This document shows, piece after piece, positions 32,464 through 40,055 of a DNA stretch of 42,776 nt. Made by a program: the position numbers and the translations under genes. The stretch's first letter is position 1. Each line of letters opens with the position of its first letter. Below the pieces are notes generated by a model, which saw only the letters and a list, made by a program, of their open reading frames with translations, searched no databases and was not told the origin of the DNA. Origin of the DNA: an uncultured Clostridia bacterium (lineage in GTDB: Bacteria > Bacillota > Clostridia > Oscillospirales > Acutalibacteraceae); assembly GCA_947631855.1 (NCBI GenBank), contig CANRMX010000016.1, positions 1 to 42,776 on the forward strand, written 5' to 3'.

Positions 32464-33204
32464 ATGATCATACAGGTGGAAACAGAGGAGGAAAAGGAGC
32501 GGCTGCTGTCCCGCTGCGAGCGGAACGCATTCGGCTGCAAGATCTATGCCCTGGCCCACGCCTATGGCTTTGACAAGGGTTTTTCCTGCTTCTGGGTGGA
32601 TTCCGAAAGCCGGGCGGCCTACGCCCTCAGCGACGGGGTGATGGTGATCTCAGGCTCCGTAGGCGATCCCGCGGAGGCGGGAGAATTCCTGCGGGCGGTG
32701 GGCGCGGACCGGGTGTTCTGTCCCCTGCGCACGGCGGAGGCCCTGGGACTGCGACCCGACGGGACGGGGGATGTGCTGAGAAAAGCCCTGCCCGATGGAG
32801 AGCACTCGCCCCAGTCCTACCGGGAAGTGAATATCCGGGAGCTGTACGGGCTGCTGTCCGGCAGCGGCATGGCCGTCGGCGAATTTGAACCCTTCTATCT
32901 GGACCTTTCCCACCGGCTGCGCCACGATTCCGCGCTGGTCTTCACCCAGCGCCGGGACGATGCCCTGGCGGGATGCGCGGTGGTGTCCGCCATCAGCGGG
33001 GCGGGCGCGATCCTGTCGGCGGTGGCGGTGCAGGAGGAATACAGGCGGCAGGGACTGGGCAGCGCCCTGGTGTGCCGAGCGGAACAGGCTCTGCCCGGCA
33101 AGACGATGTACATATTCAGAGAGCGGGGCGCCCACGTCCAATTTTACCGCGGGCTGGGCTACGACTGGTGCGACACCTGGACGACCACGGCCCTGCGCGG
33201 ATGA
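32464..33204 (+). CDS. GNAT-family N-acetyltransferase
   Basis: This 246-residue protein has a C-terminal GNAT domain. The acetyl-CoA loop is VAVQEEYRRQGLGSALV (about 187-203), followed by GAHVQFYRGLGYDWCDTW. The N-terminal 120 residues are less recognisable and could be a second, degenerate GNAT half. The substrate is unknown. ATG 32464 follows GGAGGGG; an upstream frame from 32404 overlaps the secG terminator and is rejected. Its stop is 14 nt before the start of the PLP enzyme, so the two are likely co-transcribed. Confidence 0.85.
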   Translation: MIIQVETEEEKERLLSRCERNAFGCKIYALAHAYGFDKGFSCFWVDSESRAAYALSDGVMVISGSVGDPAEAGEFLRAVGADRVFCPLRTAEALGLRPDGTGDVLRKALPDGEHSPQSYREVNIRELYGLLSGSGMAVGEFEPFYLDLSHRLRHDSALVFTQRRDDALAGCAVVSAISGAGAILSAVAVQEEYRRQGLGSALVCRAEQALPGKTMYIFRERGAHVQFYRGLGYDWCDTWTTTALRG

Positions 33205-33218
33205 TCACGGAGGAAAGT

Positions 33219-34490
33219 ATGATCCCATTTTTTCAGATCGACGGGAGACTGCTGACGCTGGCGGCAGCGGCGGAGGCGTGGATCCACGATACTTTTGCAC
33301 GGATCGAAGGGACGCAGCGGTACAATCAGCAGAAGATGCTTGCGGCGTTCCAGCAGGCGGGCGTCAGCGAGAGCCATTTTGCCGGCTCCACGGGCTACGG
33401 CTATGACGACCGGGGGAGAGAGGTGCTGGATCGGGTGTACGCCCTGGCGTTTGGCGCGGAGGACGCGCTGGCCCGGTGGAATTTCGTCAGCGGTACCCAC
33501 ACTCTCACGGTGGCGCTTTTCGGGATGCTTCGCCCGGGCGACCGGATGCTCTGCGTCACCGGCACGCCCTACGACACCATTCAAGGGGTGATCGGCCTGC
33601 CGGGCCGGGAGGAGCCGGGCAGTCTCAAAGAGTTCGGCATCGGCTACGAGCAGATCGATCTGCTGCCCGACGGCACGCCCGACCTGAAAGCCATCGAGGC
33701 CACGGTCAGCGATCGGTACCGCATGGTGTATATCCAGCGCTCCCGGGGCTATACCCTGCGGCCCTCTCTGTTTGTGGAGGAGATCGGCCGCATTGCGGAG
33801 ATCGTCAAGCGCAAGGCGCCGGGGTGCATCGTCATGGTGGACAACTGCTACGGCGAATTCGTCCAGCGGGAGGAGCCCCTGGCCTACGGCGCGGACATCA
33901 TCGCCGGCTCCATGATCAAAAATCCCGGGGGCGGCATCGCACCCACGGGAGGCTATATCGCCGGACGGAAGGAGCTGGTGGAGCTCTGCGCCTACCGGCT
34001 CACCACGCCGGGCACCGGCCGGGAATTGGGCTGCACCCTGGGCGTCAGCCGTGAGATGTTCCTGGGGGCATTCCACGCGCCCTTCGTCACCGGCGAGGCC
34101 CTCAAGACCGCCGCCTTTGCCGCCGCCCTGTTCAATGAGCTGGGGTATGCGGTCTCGCCCGGGCCGGAGGAAGCGCGGGCGGATATCATCCAGTCCATCC
34201 AGCTGAAAACCTCCGAGGCGCTGGTCGCTTTCTGCAAGGGGATCCAAAAGGGCGCGCCGGTGGATGCTTACGTTTCGCCGGAGCCCAGCCCCATGCCCGG
34301 CTACGACAGCCCGGTGATCATGGCGGCGGGCACCTTCACCCTGGGCTCGTCCATCGAACTGTCTGCGGATGCGCCCCTGCGAGAGCCCTTCGCCGTGTGG
34401 ATGCAGGGCGGGCTCAATTACCCCAGCGGGCAGATCGGCGTGCTGCTGGCCGCCCAGGAGATGCTGGAGCGGGGGATTATCACCCTGTAA
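33219..34490 (+). CDS. PLP-dependent enzyme of the YnbB / methionine gamma-lyase family
   Basis: This 423-residue type I PLP enzyme belongs to the family annotated as aluminium-resistance protein YnbB or Met_gamma_lyase. Blocks seen are GSTGYGYDDRGREVLDRVYA, FVSGTHTLTVALFGMLRPGD, MVYIQRSRGYTLRPSL and MVDNCYGEFV. The PLP lysine is Lys234 in SMIKNPGGGIAPTGGYIAG. Reaction and substrate are not established for this clade. ATG 33219 is chosen because GGAGG lies 7 nt upstream; an ATG at 33201 lies before that site and overlaps the previous gene's stop. In Bacillus the family is next to glutamine-synthetase regulators, which are absent here. Confidence 0.9.
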   Translation: MIPFFQIDGRLLTLAAAAEAWIHDTFARIEGTQRYNQQKMLAAFQQAGVSESHFAGSTGYGYDDRGREVLDRVYALAFGAEDALARWNFVSGTHTLTVALFGMLRPGDRMLCVTGTPYDTIQGVIGLPGREEPGSLKEFGIGYEQIDLLPDGTPDLKAIEATVSDRYRMVYIQRSRGYTLRPSLFVEEIGRIAEIVKRKAPGCIVMVDNCYGEFVQREEPLAYGADIIAGSMIKNPGGGIAPTGGYIAGRKELVELCAYRLTTPGTGRELGCTLGVSREMFLGAFHAPFVTGEALKTAAFAAALFNELGYAVSPGPEEARADIIQSIQLKTSEALVAFCKGIQKGAPVDAYVSPEPSPMPGYDSPVIMAAGTFTLGSSIELSADAPLREPFAVWMQGGLNYPSGQIGVLLAAQEMLERGIITL

Positions 34491-34504
34491 TTATGCAAAA
34501 TAAG

Positions 34505-34532
34505 GACCCGGCCTCGCGGCTGGGTCTGTTTT
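34505..34532. terminator. Terminator between convergent genes
   Basis: A 9-bp stem GACCCGGCC/GGCTGGGTC (one G-U) with a TCGC loop is followed by TGTTTTCGTTTTG on the plus strand. On the minus strand it is followed by CTTATTTTG, so it may also serve the XRE gene. Confidence 0.82.
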
Positions 34533-34539
34533 CGTTTTG

Positions 34540-34761
34540 TTATACGTTTTTTTCTTCCTCCGGGGCGTATTCCAGCAGGTCGCCGGGTTGGCAGTTCAGC
34601 GCCTTGCAGATCGCCTCCAGCGTGGAGAAACGGATGGCGCTGACCTTGCCGGTCTTGATTTTGGAGAGGTTTACATTGGCGATGCCAACCTGCTCCGCCA
34701 GCTCTTTTAAAGACATTTTCCGATCAGCCATGACCCGGTCCAGTCGAAGAATGATCGCCAT
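34540..34761 (-). CDS. Small XRE/Cro-CI transcriptional regulator
   Basis: This 73-residue, single-domain helix-turn-helix protein (LDRVMADRKMSLKELAEQ, NVNLSKIKTGKVSAIRFSTL, CKALNCQPGDLLEY) is typical of the YozG-type group that accompanies DUF2975 membrane proteins. It probably represses its own operon. Start 34761 follows GAGGTG, 9 nt after the DUF2975 stop, so the two are co-transcribed from the promoter at 35402-35430. The family usually binds DNA as a dimer. Confidence 0.92.
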   Translation of the reverse strand: MAIILRLDRVMADRKMSLKELAEQVGIANVNLSKIKTGKVSAIRFSTLEAICKALNCQPGDLLEYAPEEEKNV

Positions 34762-34770
34762 AAATTCACC

Positions 34771-35370
34771 TCACAGGGTTTCGTCGCTCAGCCGCTGGAG
34801 CTCTTCACCATATTTAAAGATATGGGCCAGCAGAAACAACATCCCCGCCATCAGCAGCCAGCCCAAATCGTACTGAAGATTGATGGTGTAGCCGTTGACA
34901 TTGTCCCCAAAAAAGCCGGAAAGAGCGTAGAGGTGCGCTGCCAGAAAAAGGCTGATTCCGCGCAGCAGGAAGAACACCGCGCTCTCAATAATTGTCATCC
35001 AGCCCAACCTATTCAGGGTGGCGGGAACAGAACAGTCAAAAGGCCTTCCCTCTTTCATAGGGAGCAGCAGGCGATGAATTTCACGGCCGACCCATGCCAT
35101 GAAGAAAAGGGCAGCGAGGGCGGTGAGAAGCAGGACGCAGATGGAGGGTTTGAGGTTTTCCGGCGCACTCAGCGGTTCTTTCAGTGTCAGGGTAATGCTT
35201 CCAAACTCCAGATTCAACCATTTGCCCACCAAGCTTTCATAGCGAGAGGCAGGCAGACACAGTGCGGCGGCCATGAGCAGGGTTGAAGCGCACCCAAGAC
35301 CGAAAAAGATGCCAGTGAGCACCCGTACCACCGTGTCCAGTACTCGGGAGATTTTCATCAGTTTTTCCAT
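34771..35370 (-). CDS. DUF2975 membrane protein
   Basis: This 199-residue protein has four predicted helices (about 10-37, 72-92, 120-142 and 158-180). The conserved segment REIHRLLLPMKEGRPFDCSV and ATLNRLGWMTIIESAVFFLL lie around the second and third helices, and DLGWLLMAGMLFLLAHIFKYGEELQRL closes the protein. DUF2975 genes are almost always paired with a small XRE regulator, as here. The function is unknown. Start 35370 follows AGGAGG; an upstream in-frame ATG lies beyond the promoter and is rejected. Confidence 0.9.
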   Translation of the reverse strand: MEKLMKISRVLDTVVRVLTGIFFGLGCASTLLMAAALCLPASRYESLVGKWLNLEFGSITLTLKEPLSAPENLKPSICVLLLTALAALFFMAWVGREIHRLLLPMKEGRPFDCSVPATLNRLGWMTIIESAVFFLLRGISLFLAAHLYALSGFFGDNVNGYTINLQYDLGWLLMAGMLFLLAHIFKYGEELQRLSDETL

Positions 35371-35401
35371 AAGGTTGTTCCTCCTAGGATTTGATGGCCT
35401 T

Positions 35402-35430
35402 ATTGTAGCGGAAAAATTGATGTTTGTCAA
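35402..35430 (-). promoter_or_regulatory. Promoter of the DUF2975-XRE operon
   Basis: On the minus strand a perfect TTGACA, a 17-nt spacer and TACAAT lie about 32 nt before the start. It sits only 29 bp downstream of the stop of the upstream co-oriented gene. Confidence 0.88.
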
Positions 35431-35458
35431 CTGTTTTTTAATGATTGTCGTAAATTTC

Positions 35459-36268
35459 TTAATCTATTTCATTCGCACCATCCCACAGGCACCGCTTGAG
35501 ATCGGCTCGCCCGTCGGGGAGAAACTCCACGCCTTCTTCCAGCAGCAGCCGACGCTGATCTTCCTTTTCCAGCGAGCCGGGAAAGCTCATCCGGCCGTCG
35601 CCGTACACCACCCGGTGGCAGGGTAGATTTCCCGGCGCCCGTGCCATGGCCGCCCCCACGATGCGGGAGGCCCGGGGACTGCCCAGCAGCAGGGCCAGCT
35701 GCCCGTAGGTGGACACTTTTCCTTTGGGGATTTGGGCCACCAGCCCGTACACCCGTTGGGGGAAAGTCATACTGTTTGCGCGAAAAGCGCTGCGGTCAAT
35801 GGAGAAGGCAGGGTCTCCATTTTCGTAAAACCCGTCCTGTCGCATGCCGATTTTTTCCATCACCCGGAATGAGGCTCGGTTTTCTTTCGCGCAGCCGCCG
35901 TAGATTTTATCGTACCCCATTTCTTCAAAGGCGTACCGCAGCAGCTCGGCGGCACATTGGGTGGCGTAGCCGCAGCCGCGAAACGCTTCGTCGATGATGT
36001 AAAAAAGCACGGTCTTTCCGGGCTCGGCCTCGCCGTCCAGCCCGCACCAGCCAATGATCCGCCGAGAATCCTTTCGCTCAAAAACAGAAAGGCACAGGTG
36101 TCGGATCGCACCGGGCCGGTTGAGTCTTCGGGCCTTCTCCATCCTTTGCAGAGCCGCCCGGGCGTCCTCAAGGGAGGTGCGCTCCGGGTATGCCCACATT
36201 CTGGCTACCTCTGGCAGATCGTTCTCCGTGGGGGGCCGCAGGAGCAAATCGGCTGTCATGAACTGCAT
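35459..36268 (-). CDS. GNAT acetyltransferase fused to an O6-alkylguanine-DNA alkyltransferase-like domain
   Basis: Residues 1-165 of this 269-residue two-domain protein are a RimJ/RimL-type GNAT (LLLRPPTENDLPEVARM, GWCGLDGEAEPGKTVLFYII, FRGCGYATQCAAELLRYAFE, NRASFRVMEKIGMRQDG). Residues 167-250 are the MGMT/ATL DNA-binding fold (TFPQRVYGLVAQIPKGKVST, RIVGAAMARAPGNLPCHRVV) with the alkyl-acceptor Cys217 in PCHR. The PCHR cysteine is intact, so repair rather than alkyltransferase-like signalling is possible. What the GNAT half modifies is unknown. The start is fixed by GGAGGTG 7 nt upstream. It is one continuous frame with no sign of frameshift at the join. Confidence 0.9.
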   Translation of the reverse strand: MQFMTADLLLRPPTENDLPEVARMWAYPERTSLEDARAALQRMEKARRLNRPGAIRHLCLSVFERKDSRRIIGWCGLDGEAEPGKTVLFYIIDEAFRGCGYATQCAAELLRYAFEEMGYDKIYGGCAKENRASFRVMEKIGMRQDGFYENGDPAFSIDRSAFRANSMTFPQRVYGLVAQIPKGKVSTYGQLALLLGSPRASRIVGAAMARAPGNLPCHRVVYGDGRMSFPGSLEKEDQRRLLLEEGVEFLPDGRADLKRCLWDGANEID

Positions 36269-36303
36269 GGCAAATCACCTCCGATGGCAGTGTAACCCAC
36301 CCC

Positions 36304-36380
36304 GCCGCGAACAGCGCCGCCTCCGGCGGCCGCCCGCGTTCCGCGTGCGCGCGGCCCAAGGCCCCGCGGCTGTTCGCGGC
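36304..36380. repeat. Nested palindromic element downstream of the methyltransferase
   Basis: Outer 12-bp perfect arms GCCGCGAACAGC (36304-36315) and GCTGTTCGCGGC (36369-36380) enclose a perfect 6-bp hairpin GCCGCC/GGCGGC with a TCC loop (36316-36330) and further GC-rich pairing. There is no T-run, so it is not a typical terminator. Confidence 0.85.
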
Positions 36381-36389
36381 AGGCCGGGC

Positions 36390-37160
36390 TCACGGCTTTC
36401 GCCCCAGATAGAGATCGATGGTGTCGTAGATGTTGATCCCGCCGCCCACCCCGTCAATGGCATCCCGCATGGCCGTCTCAAAGGCGTCCTTTTGCTGGGG
36501 CGGCAGCGCCCGGTGGTCCGAATAGGTGTTGAGGAGATGGATGTAGTCCTCCGTGCCCAGCCGCCGCACCCGCTTGTAAAGCCGACAGGTGACGTGCGCA
36601 AACCCCTGGGCCTCCAGCTCCCGAACCATGGGCAGACAGTCCTCCGGGCCGAATTCCTTCGGCTCCCTGCCCGAGGGCCGCAAGGCGTCGTACACCCGGC
36701 GGCTGGCCACGTTGCTGGGGTCGTCCATGCGGTTGGGGAAGGGGTGATTCCAAAACAGCGCGATGCAGCCGCCCGGCTTCAGCCCCCGCATGATCTTCGG
36801 GTAGGCCGCCTCCTTGGGCAGCCAGTGAAACGCCGTGGCGGAATAGACGAGGTCGCAGCTTTCCGCCTCCAGCGGGTAGGCCATAAAATCCTGATTGACC
36901 GCCGAAAAGCCGGGGTACGCGCGGAATTTCTCAGCAGCGTACGCGCTGAGGTTTTCGCCCAGTTCGATCCCGGTGATTTTGCACCCCGCCAGCAGGAAGG
37001 GCAGCGTGGCCTGCCCGGTGCCCACGCCGATCTCCAGCAGCCGGCTGTCCGCCGTCAGGCCCGCATAGGCCCGCACGTCGGCAAACAGCGCCTCCGGGTA
37101 GCCGGGCCGGTATCGGTCGTAGTTCACCGCATCTTCGTCAAAGCTCTTCCTCAGTTCCAT
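36390..37160 (-). CDS. Class I SAM-dependent methyltransferase
   Basis: This 256-residue methyltransferase_11-type enzyme has FDEDAVNYDRYRPGYPEALF at the N-terminus and SAM motif I LLEIGVGTGQAT (41-52). GIELGENL follows as motif II, then SATAFHWLP and MRGLKPGGCIALF. The substrate is unknown; homologues near sugar or small-molecule genes methylate metabolites. Start 37160 follows GGCGAGGTG. That ribosome-binding site lies directly after the detached uxaC 3' end (37177-37305), so the sequence before this gene belonged to the original uxaC downstream region. Confidence 0.9.
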   Translation of the reverse strand: MELRKSFDEDAVNYDRYRPGYPEALFADVRAYAGLTADSRLLEIGVGTGQATLPFLLAGCKITGIELGENLSAYAAEKFRAYPGFSAVNQDFMAYPLEAESCDLVYSATAFHWLPKEAAYPKIMRGLKPGGCIALFWNHPFPNRMDDPSNVASRRVYDALRPSGREPKEFGPEDCLPMVRELEAQGFAHVTCRLYKRVRRLGTEDYIHLLNTYSDHRALPPQQKDAFETAMRDAIDGVGGGINIYDTIDLYLGRKP

Positions 37161-37176
37161 CGAAAGCACCTCGCCT

Positions 37177-37305
37177 TTATAATCCAAAATACTTGGCCGC
37201 GTTCCCGAAACAGATGTCTTCCACCATGCCGCCCACCAGCGCAAAGTCCCCGGGAATCTCTCCCCGTTCCATCCGCCCGCCCAGCAGGTTGCACAGCACC
37301 CGCCG
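37177..37305 (-). pseudogene. Detached copy of the uxaC 3' end
   Basis: These 129 nt (43 codons with stop) align without gaps with native uxaC 37346-37474 and are about 91% identical by hand. They would encode a tail ending [14 protein letters not shown]. Seven sense codons differ synonymously, four change a residue (R/K, K/E, S/G, W/R), and the stop is TAA instead of TAG. There is no upstream coding sequence. Confidence 0.92.
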
Positions 37306-37319
37306 TTCTCGTTCCGGGC

Positions 37320-37340
37320 TTTTCCGCCATCGGCGGAAAA
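37320..37340. repeat. Perfect 21-nt palindrome between the two uxaC 3' ends
   Basis: Arms TTTTCCGCC (37320-37328) and GGCGGAAAA (37332-37340) with an ATC loop sit in a 40-nt spacer that separates the attached uxaC end from the detached copy. Confidence 0.9.
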
Positions 37341-37345
37341 CGGCT

Positions 37346-38746
37346 CTATAATCCAAAATACCTGGCCGCGTTTCCGAAGCAGATGTCTTTCACCATGCTG
37401 CCCACCAGCGCAAAGTCTCCGGGAATTTCTCCCCGTTCCATCCACCCGCCCAGCAGATTGCAGAGTACCCGCCGGAAATACTCGTGTCTGGCGTAGGAGA
37501 GGAAGCTCCGGGAGTCGGTGAGCATCCCGATAAACCCGCTGAGCAGCCCGGTGTTGGCCAGAGCTTTCAGCATCTTTTCCATGCCGTCTCTGTGGTCGGA
37601 GAACCACCATGGCGTGCCCAGCTGCATCTTCTGGGGGAAGCATCCCTCCTGGAAGCACCCCAGGACGGCGGCCAGCTTGTCGTCGTCGCCGCCGTTGAGG
37701 GAGTAGACAACGGTTTTGGGTAATTCATCGGTCCGATCCAGCGCGTCAAAGAGGGCGGCCACAGAGGCAGCGGAGATGCCGTCGCCCACCGAATCGAACC
37801 CGGCGTCGGCGCCGGCGATGGAGTACATCCGACTGTTTACGTTGCGCAGCACGCCGAAGTGCAGCTGCATGACAAAGCCCATCTTCCGGTAGATCTTGCC
37901 CAGTGAGCGCATCAGCTGGGACTGGTACGCATTCAGCGCGTCTGGCGAAAGGGCCTCGCCCGCCCGGGCCCTGCGGAAAGCGGCCTCGGCTTCTTCCCGG
38001 GTGCCCCGGGCGAAATCGGGGGCCTGCAAACTCTGGTCGGCGATCAGGCAGCCGTTTTCTTTGAAGAATTCTGCCCGCTCCAGCAGGGCGCTTTCCAGCG
38101 CCGCCAGGGTGTCGATGCTCCGCCCGGTGACAGCTTCCATGCGGTCGATCCACGGGAGGAAGGCGGCGGTCTCCGGGTGCAGGGCGTTTTCCGGGCGGAA
38201 AGCGGGCAGCACCCGCACGGGGAAACTCTCATCCTCCCGGAGGAGCTGATGGTACCGCAGATCGTCCGCAGGGTCGTCGGTGGTGCACAGGGCCTTCACG
38301 CCGCTGCGCAGGATGAGCCCCCGGGCGGAGAAGCCCGGCTGGGCCAGCACCCGGTTGCACTGTTCCCAAATCGCCGGCGCGGAGGCGGTATTGAGCAGCT
38401 GGGAGACCCCGAAATACCGCTTCAATTCCAGATGGGTCCAGGCATAGAGGGGATTGCCCACACTCTTTTCCACCGTCCCGGCCCAGTAGAGGAACTTCTC
38501 ATAGGGGTCGCCATCGCCGGTGACAAATTTCTCCGGCACGCCGCAGGCCCGCATCAGCCGCCACTTGTAGTGGTCGCCGGAAAGCCACACGTCGGTGATG
38601 TGGGGGAAGGACTTGTCCTCGTAGATCTCCTTGGGGGATAGGTGGCAGTGGAAGTCGAAGATCGGCTGGGACTGGGCAAATTCGTGGTAGAGCCGCCGGG
38701 CCGCGTCCCCTTGCAGCAGATAGTCGTCGTGGATGTAGTCCGCCAT
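37346..38746 (-). CDS. uxaC: Glucuronate isomerase
   Basis: This 466-residue uronate isomerase converts D-glucuronate to D-fructuronate and D-galacturonate to D-tagaturonate, the first step of uronic-acid use. Metal-site histidines His33 and His35 are in [17 protein letters not shown]. Other family blocks are [63 protein letters not shown] and the C-terminal [21 protein letters not shown]. Start 38746 follows CAGGAGG, with a promoter at 38787-38815. No other uronate gene (uxaA/B, uxuA/B, kdgK) is in the window. The 3' end is duplicated downstream. Confidence 0.97.
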   Translation of the reverse strand: MADYIHDDYLLQGDAARRLYHEFAQSQPIFDFHCHLSPKEIYEDKSFPHITDVWLSGDHYKWRLMRACGVPEKFVTGDGDPYEKFLYWAGTVEKSVGNPLYAWTHLELKRYFGVSQLLNTASAPAIWEQCNRVLAQPGFSARGLILRSGVKALCTTDDPADDLRYHQLLREDESFPVRVLPAFRPENALHPETAAFLPWIDRMEAVTGRSIDTLAALESALLERAEFFKENGCLIADQSLQAPDFARGTREEAEAAFRRARAGEALSPDALNAYQSQLMRSLGKIYRKMGFVMQLHFGVLRNVNSRMYSIAGADAGFDSVGDGISAASVAALFDALDRTDELPKTVVYSLNGGDDDKLAAVLGCFQEGCFPQKMQLGTPWWFSDHRDGMEKMLKALANTGLLSGFIGMLTDSRSFLSYARHEYFRRVLCNLLGGWMERGEIPGDFALVGSMVKDICFGNAARYFGL

Positions 38747-38786
38747 GAAATTGGCCTCCTGTCATGCAGATGTTTTTTCCGATTTC

Positions 38787-38815
38787 ATTCTACCATAGTC
38801 GCGGGAAAAAAACAA
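38787..38815 (-). promoter_or_regulatory. Promoter of uxaC
   Basis: On the minus strand TTGTTT, a 17-nt spacer and TAGAAT preceded by TGG. It is divergent from and 13 bp away from the promoter at 38829-38857. Confidence 0.75.
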
Positions 38816-38828
38816 GCCCAAACCGGGG

Positions 38829-38857
38829 TTGTGCGGCGAGAAAAAAGGGAGTACACT
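38829..38857 (+). promoter_or_regulatory. Promoter of the AadA-like gene
   Basis: TTGTGC, a 17-nt spacer and TACACT, about 22 nt before the start codon. Confidence 0.7.
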
Positions 38858-38879
38858 ATCTGTGAAGGAGGGGAGCGCC

Positions 38880-39662
38880 ATGCCCTATGAAGAATTGCTC
38901 CGGGATTTCTGCGCCAAGAGCCGGGCGGTCTTTGGAGAGAACCTGGTGGGGGTTTATCTCCACGGCTCCGCAGCGATGGGCTGCTTTAACCCAAAGAAAA
39001 GCGATCTTGATCTGCTCCTGGTGGTGGAGCGCCCGCCCACGCGGGAGGAGAAGCTGGCGTTCTTGGGGGTGACGCTTCGCGCCAACGCCCAGGCTCCTGC
39101 CAAGGGACTGGAGCTGAGCGTAGTCCGCCGGGCGGTGTGCAGCCCCTTTGTGTATCCCACGCCCTACGAATTCCACTTTTCCAACGGCCACCGCGCCTGG
39201 GCGGAAAAGGACCCGCAGGACTATGTGGACAACATGCAGGGCACCGATAAAGACCTGGCGGCGCACTGTACCGTGATCAATCACTATGGCATCGCCCTGT
39301 ACGGCCCGCCGGTGCAAGAGGTCTTTGGCCCGGTGCCGCCCGCCGCCTATCTGGACAGCCTGTGGTACGACGTGCAAAACGCCCAGCAGGATATTCTGGA
39401 AGACCCGGTGTACGTCACGCTGAACCTGTGCCGGGTGCTGGCCTTTCTGCAGGACGGCGCAGTGCTGTCGAAAAAATCCGGCGGGGAATGGGGGCTGCGG
39501 GAATTGCCCGGGGAATACGGGCCCCTGATCGTCTCGGCGCTGGAAAGCTACGGCGGCGAGGGCGAGATGGAATCGGACCCGGCGGAACGGGTGCGATTCG
39601 CCAGAGAGATGCTGGCGCGCATCCAGCGGGGCAAAATCGCCCTTTGCGGGCCGGACTCTTGA
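38880..39662 (+). CDS. AadA/ANT(9)-like nucleotidyltransferase (DUF4111)
   Basis: This 260-residue protein has an N-terminal nucleotidyltransferase core, GVYLHGSAAMGCFNPKKSDL, with Gly29-Ser30 and the metal pair Asp42/Asp44. The C-terminal helical DUF4111 domain has YVTLNLCRVLAFLQDGAVLS and KKSGGEWGLRELP. This is the architecture of aminoglycoside 3''/9-adenylyltransferases, and residues used for spectinomycin/streptomycin adenylylation may be present. Chromosomal homologues often have no proven resistance role, so I do not claim one. ATG 38880 follows GAAGGAGGGG. Its TGA stop is inside the next gene's -35 box. Confidence 0.85.
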   Translation: MPYEELLRDFCAKSRAVFGENLVGVYLHGSAAMGCFNPKKSDLDLLLVVERPPTREEKLAFLGVTLRANAQAPAKGLELSVVRRAVCSPFVYPTPYEFHFSNGHRAWAEKDPQDYVDNMQGTDKDLAAHCTVINHYGIALYGPPVQEVFGPVPPAAYLDSLWYDVQNAQQDILEDPVYVTLNLCRVLAFLQDGAVLSKKSGGEWGLRELPGEYGPLIVSALESYGGEGEMESDPAERVRFAREMLARIQRGKIALCGPDS

Positions 39663-39687
39663 AAAACCCGCCGGCCTCTGGTATACT
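39659..39687 (+). promoter_or_regulatory. Promoter of the small membrane protein at 39714
   Basis: TTGAAA contains the upstream TGA stop; after a 17-nt spacer comes TATACT preceded by TGG. Confidence 0.83.
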
Positions 39688-39713
39688 ACAAGAAAAAAGA
39701 GGGAGTGTTGACC

Positions 39714-40055
39714 GTGCCCGGAGGATTGATTGGGACCCTGATCTGGCTGTTCTGCCTGTTGTTTGTGGGAGGCGTGTGCCTCGGCATGGGGATCAAATGG
39801 AGCAAGGGGCGGGAGCCCGCCGGGCCGTGGGCCAAGGGCAAAGCCCCCAAGCGCACCGATTTCACCGATGTGGACGCGTACAACCGCGCCATGGGCCGGC
39901 AGTTGAAGCTCTATTCCATCCCGTTTTTCCTGGCGGCGGTGTGCTTTTTCTGGCGTCCTCTGGTGGCGGGCATCCTGGCGGCGGTGACGTGCATCCCGGG
40001 GTTGATCTTGCTGCTAGTGCGCTTCGGGAAGATTTACCAGAAATACATCAAATAG
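39714..40055 (+). CDS. Small membrane protein (113 aa), function unknown
   Basis: One hydrophobic segment lies at about 4-27 (GLIGTLIWLFCLLFVGGVCL). A polar Lys/Asp-rich loop with RTDFTDVDAYNRAMGRQLKL follows, then two closely spaced hydrophobic stretches (about 67-95) and a basic tail FGKIYQKYIK. GTG 39714 lies 8 nt after GAGGGAG; the earlier GTG at 39705 overlaps that site. I recognise no named family. The last 104 nt and about 60 nt of downstream sequence are duplicated at 40209-40372. Confidence 0.75.
   Translation: MPGGLIGTLIWLFCLLFVGGVCLGMGIKWSKGREPAGPWAKGKAPKRTDFTDVDAYNRAMGRQLKLYSIPFFLAAVCFFWRPLVAGILAAVTCIPGLILLLVRFGKIYQKYIK

Noticed and set aside
36410-37658. 422-codon version of the methyltransferase
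   Set aside because: The extension is an out-of-frame reading of uxaC and its detached 3' end; the ribosome-binding site and family N-terminus place the start at 37160.
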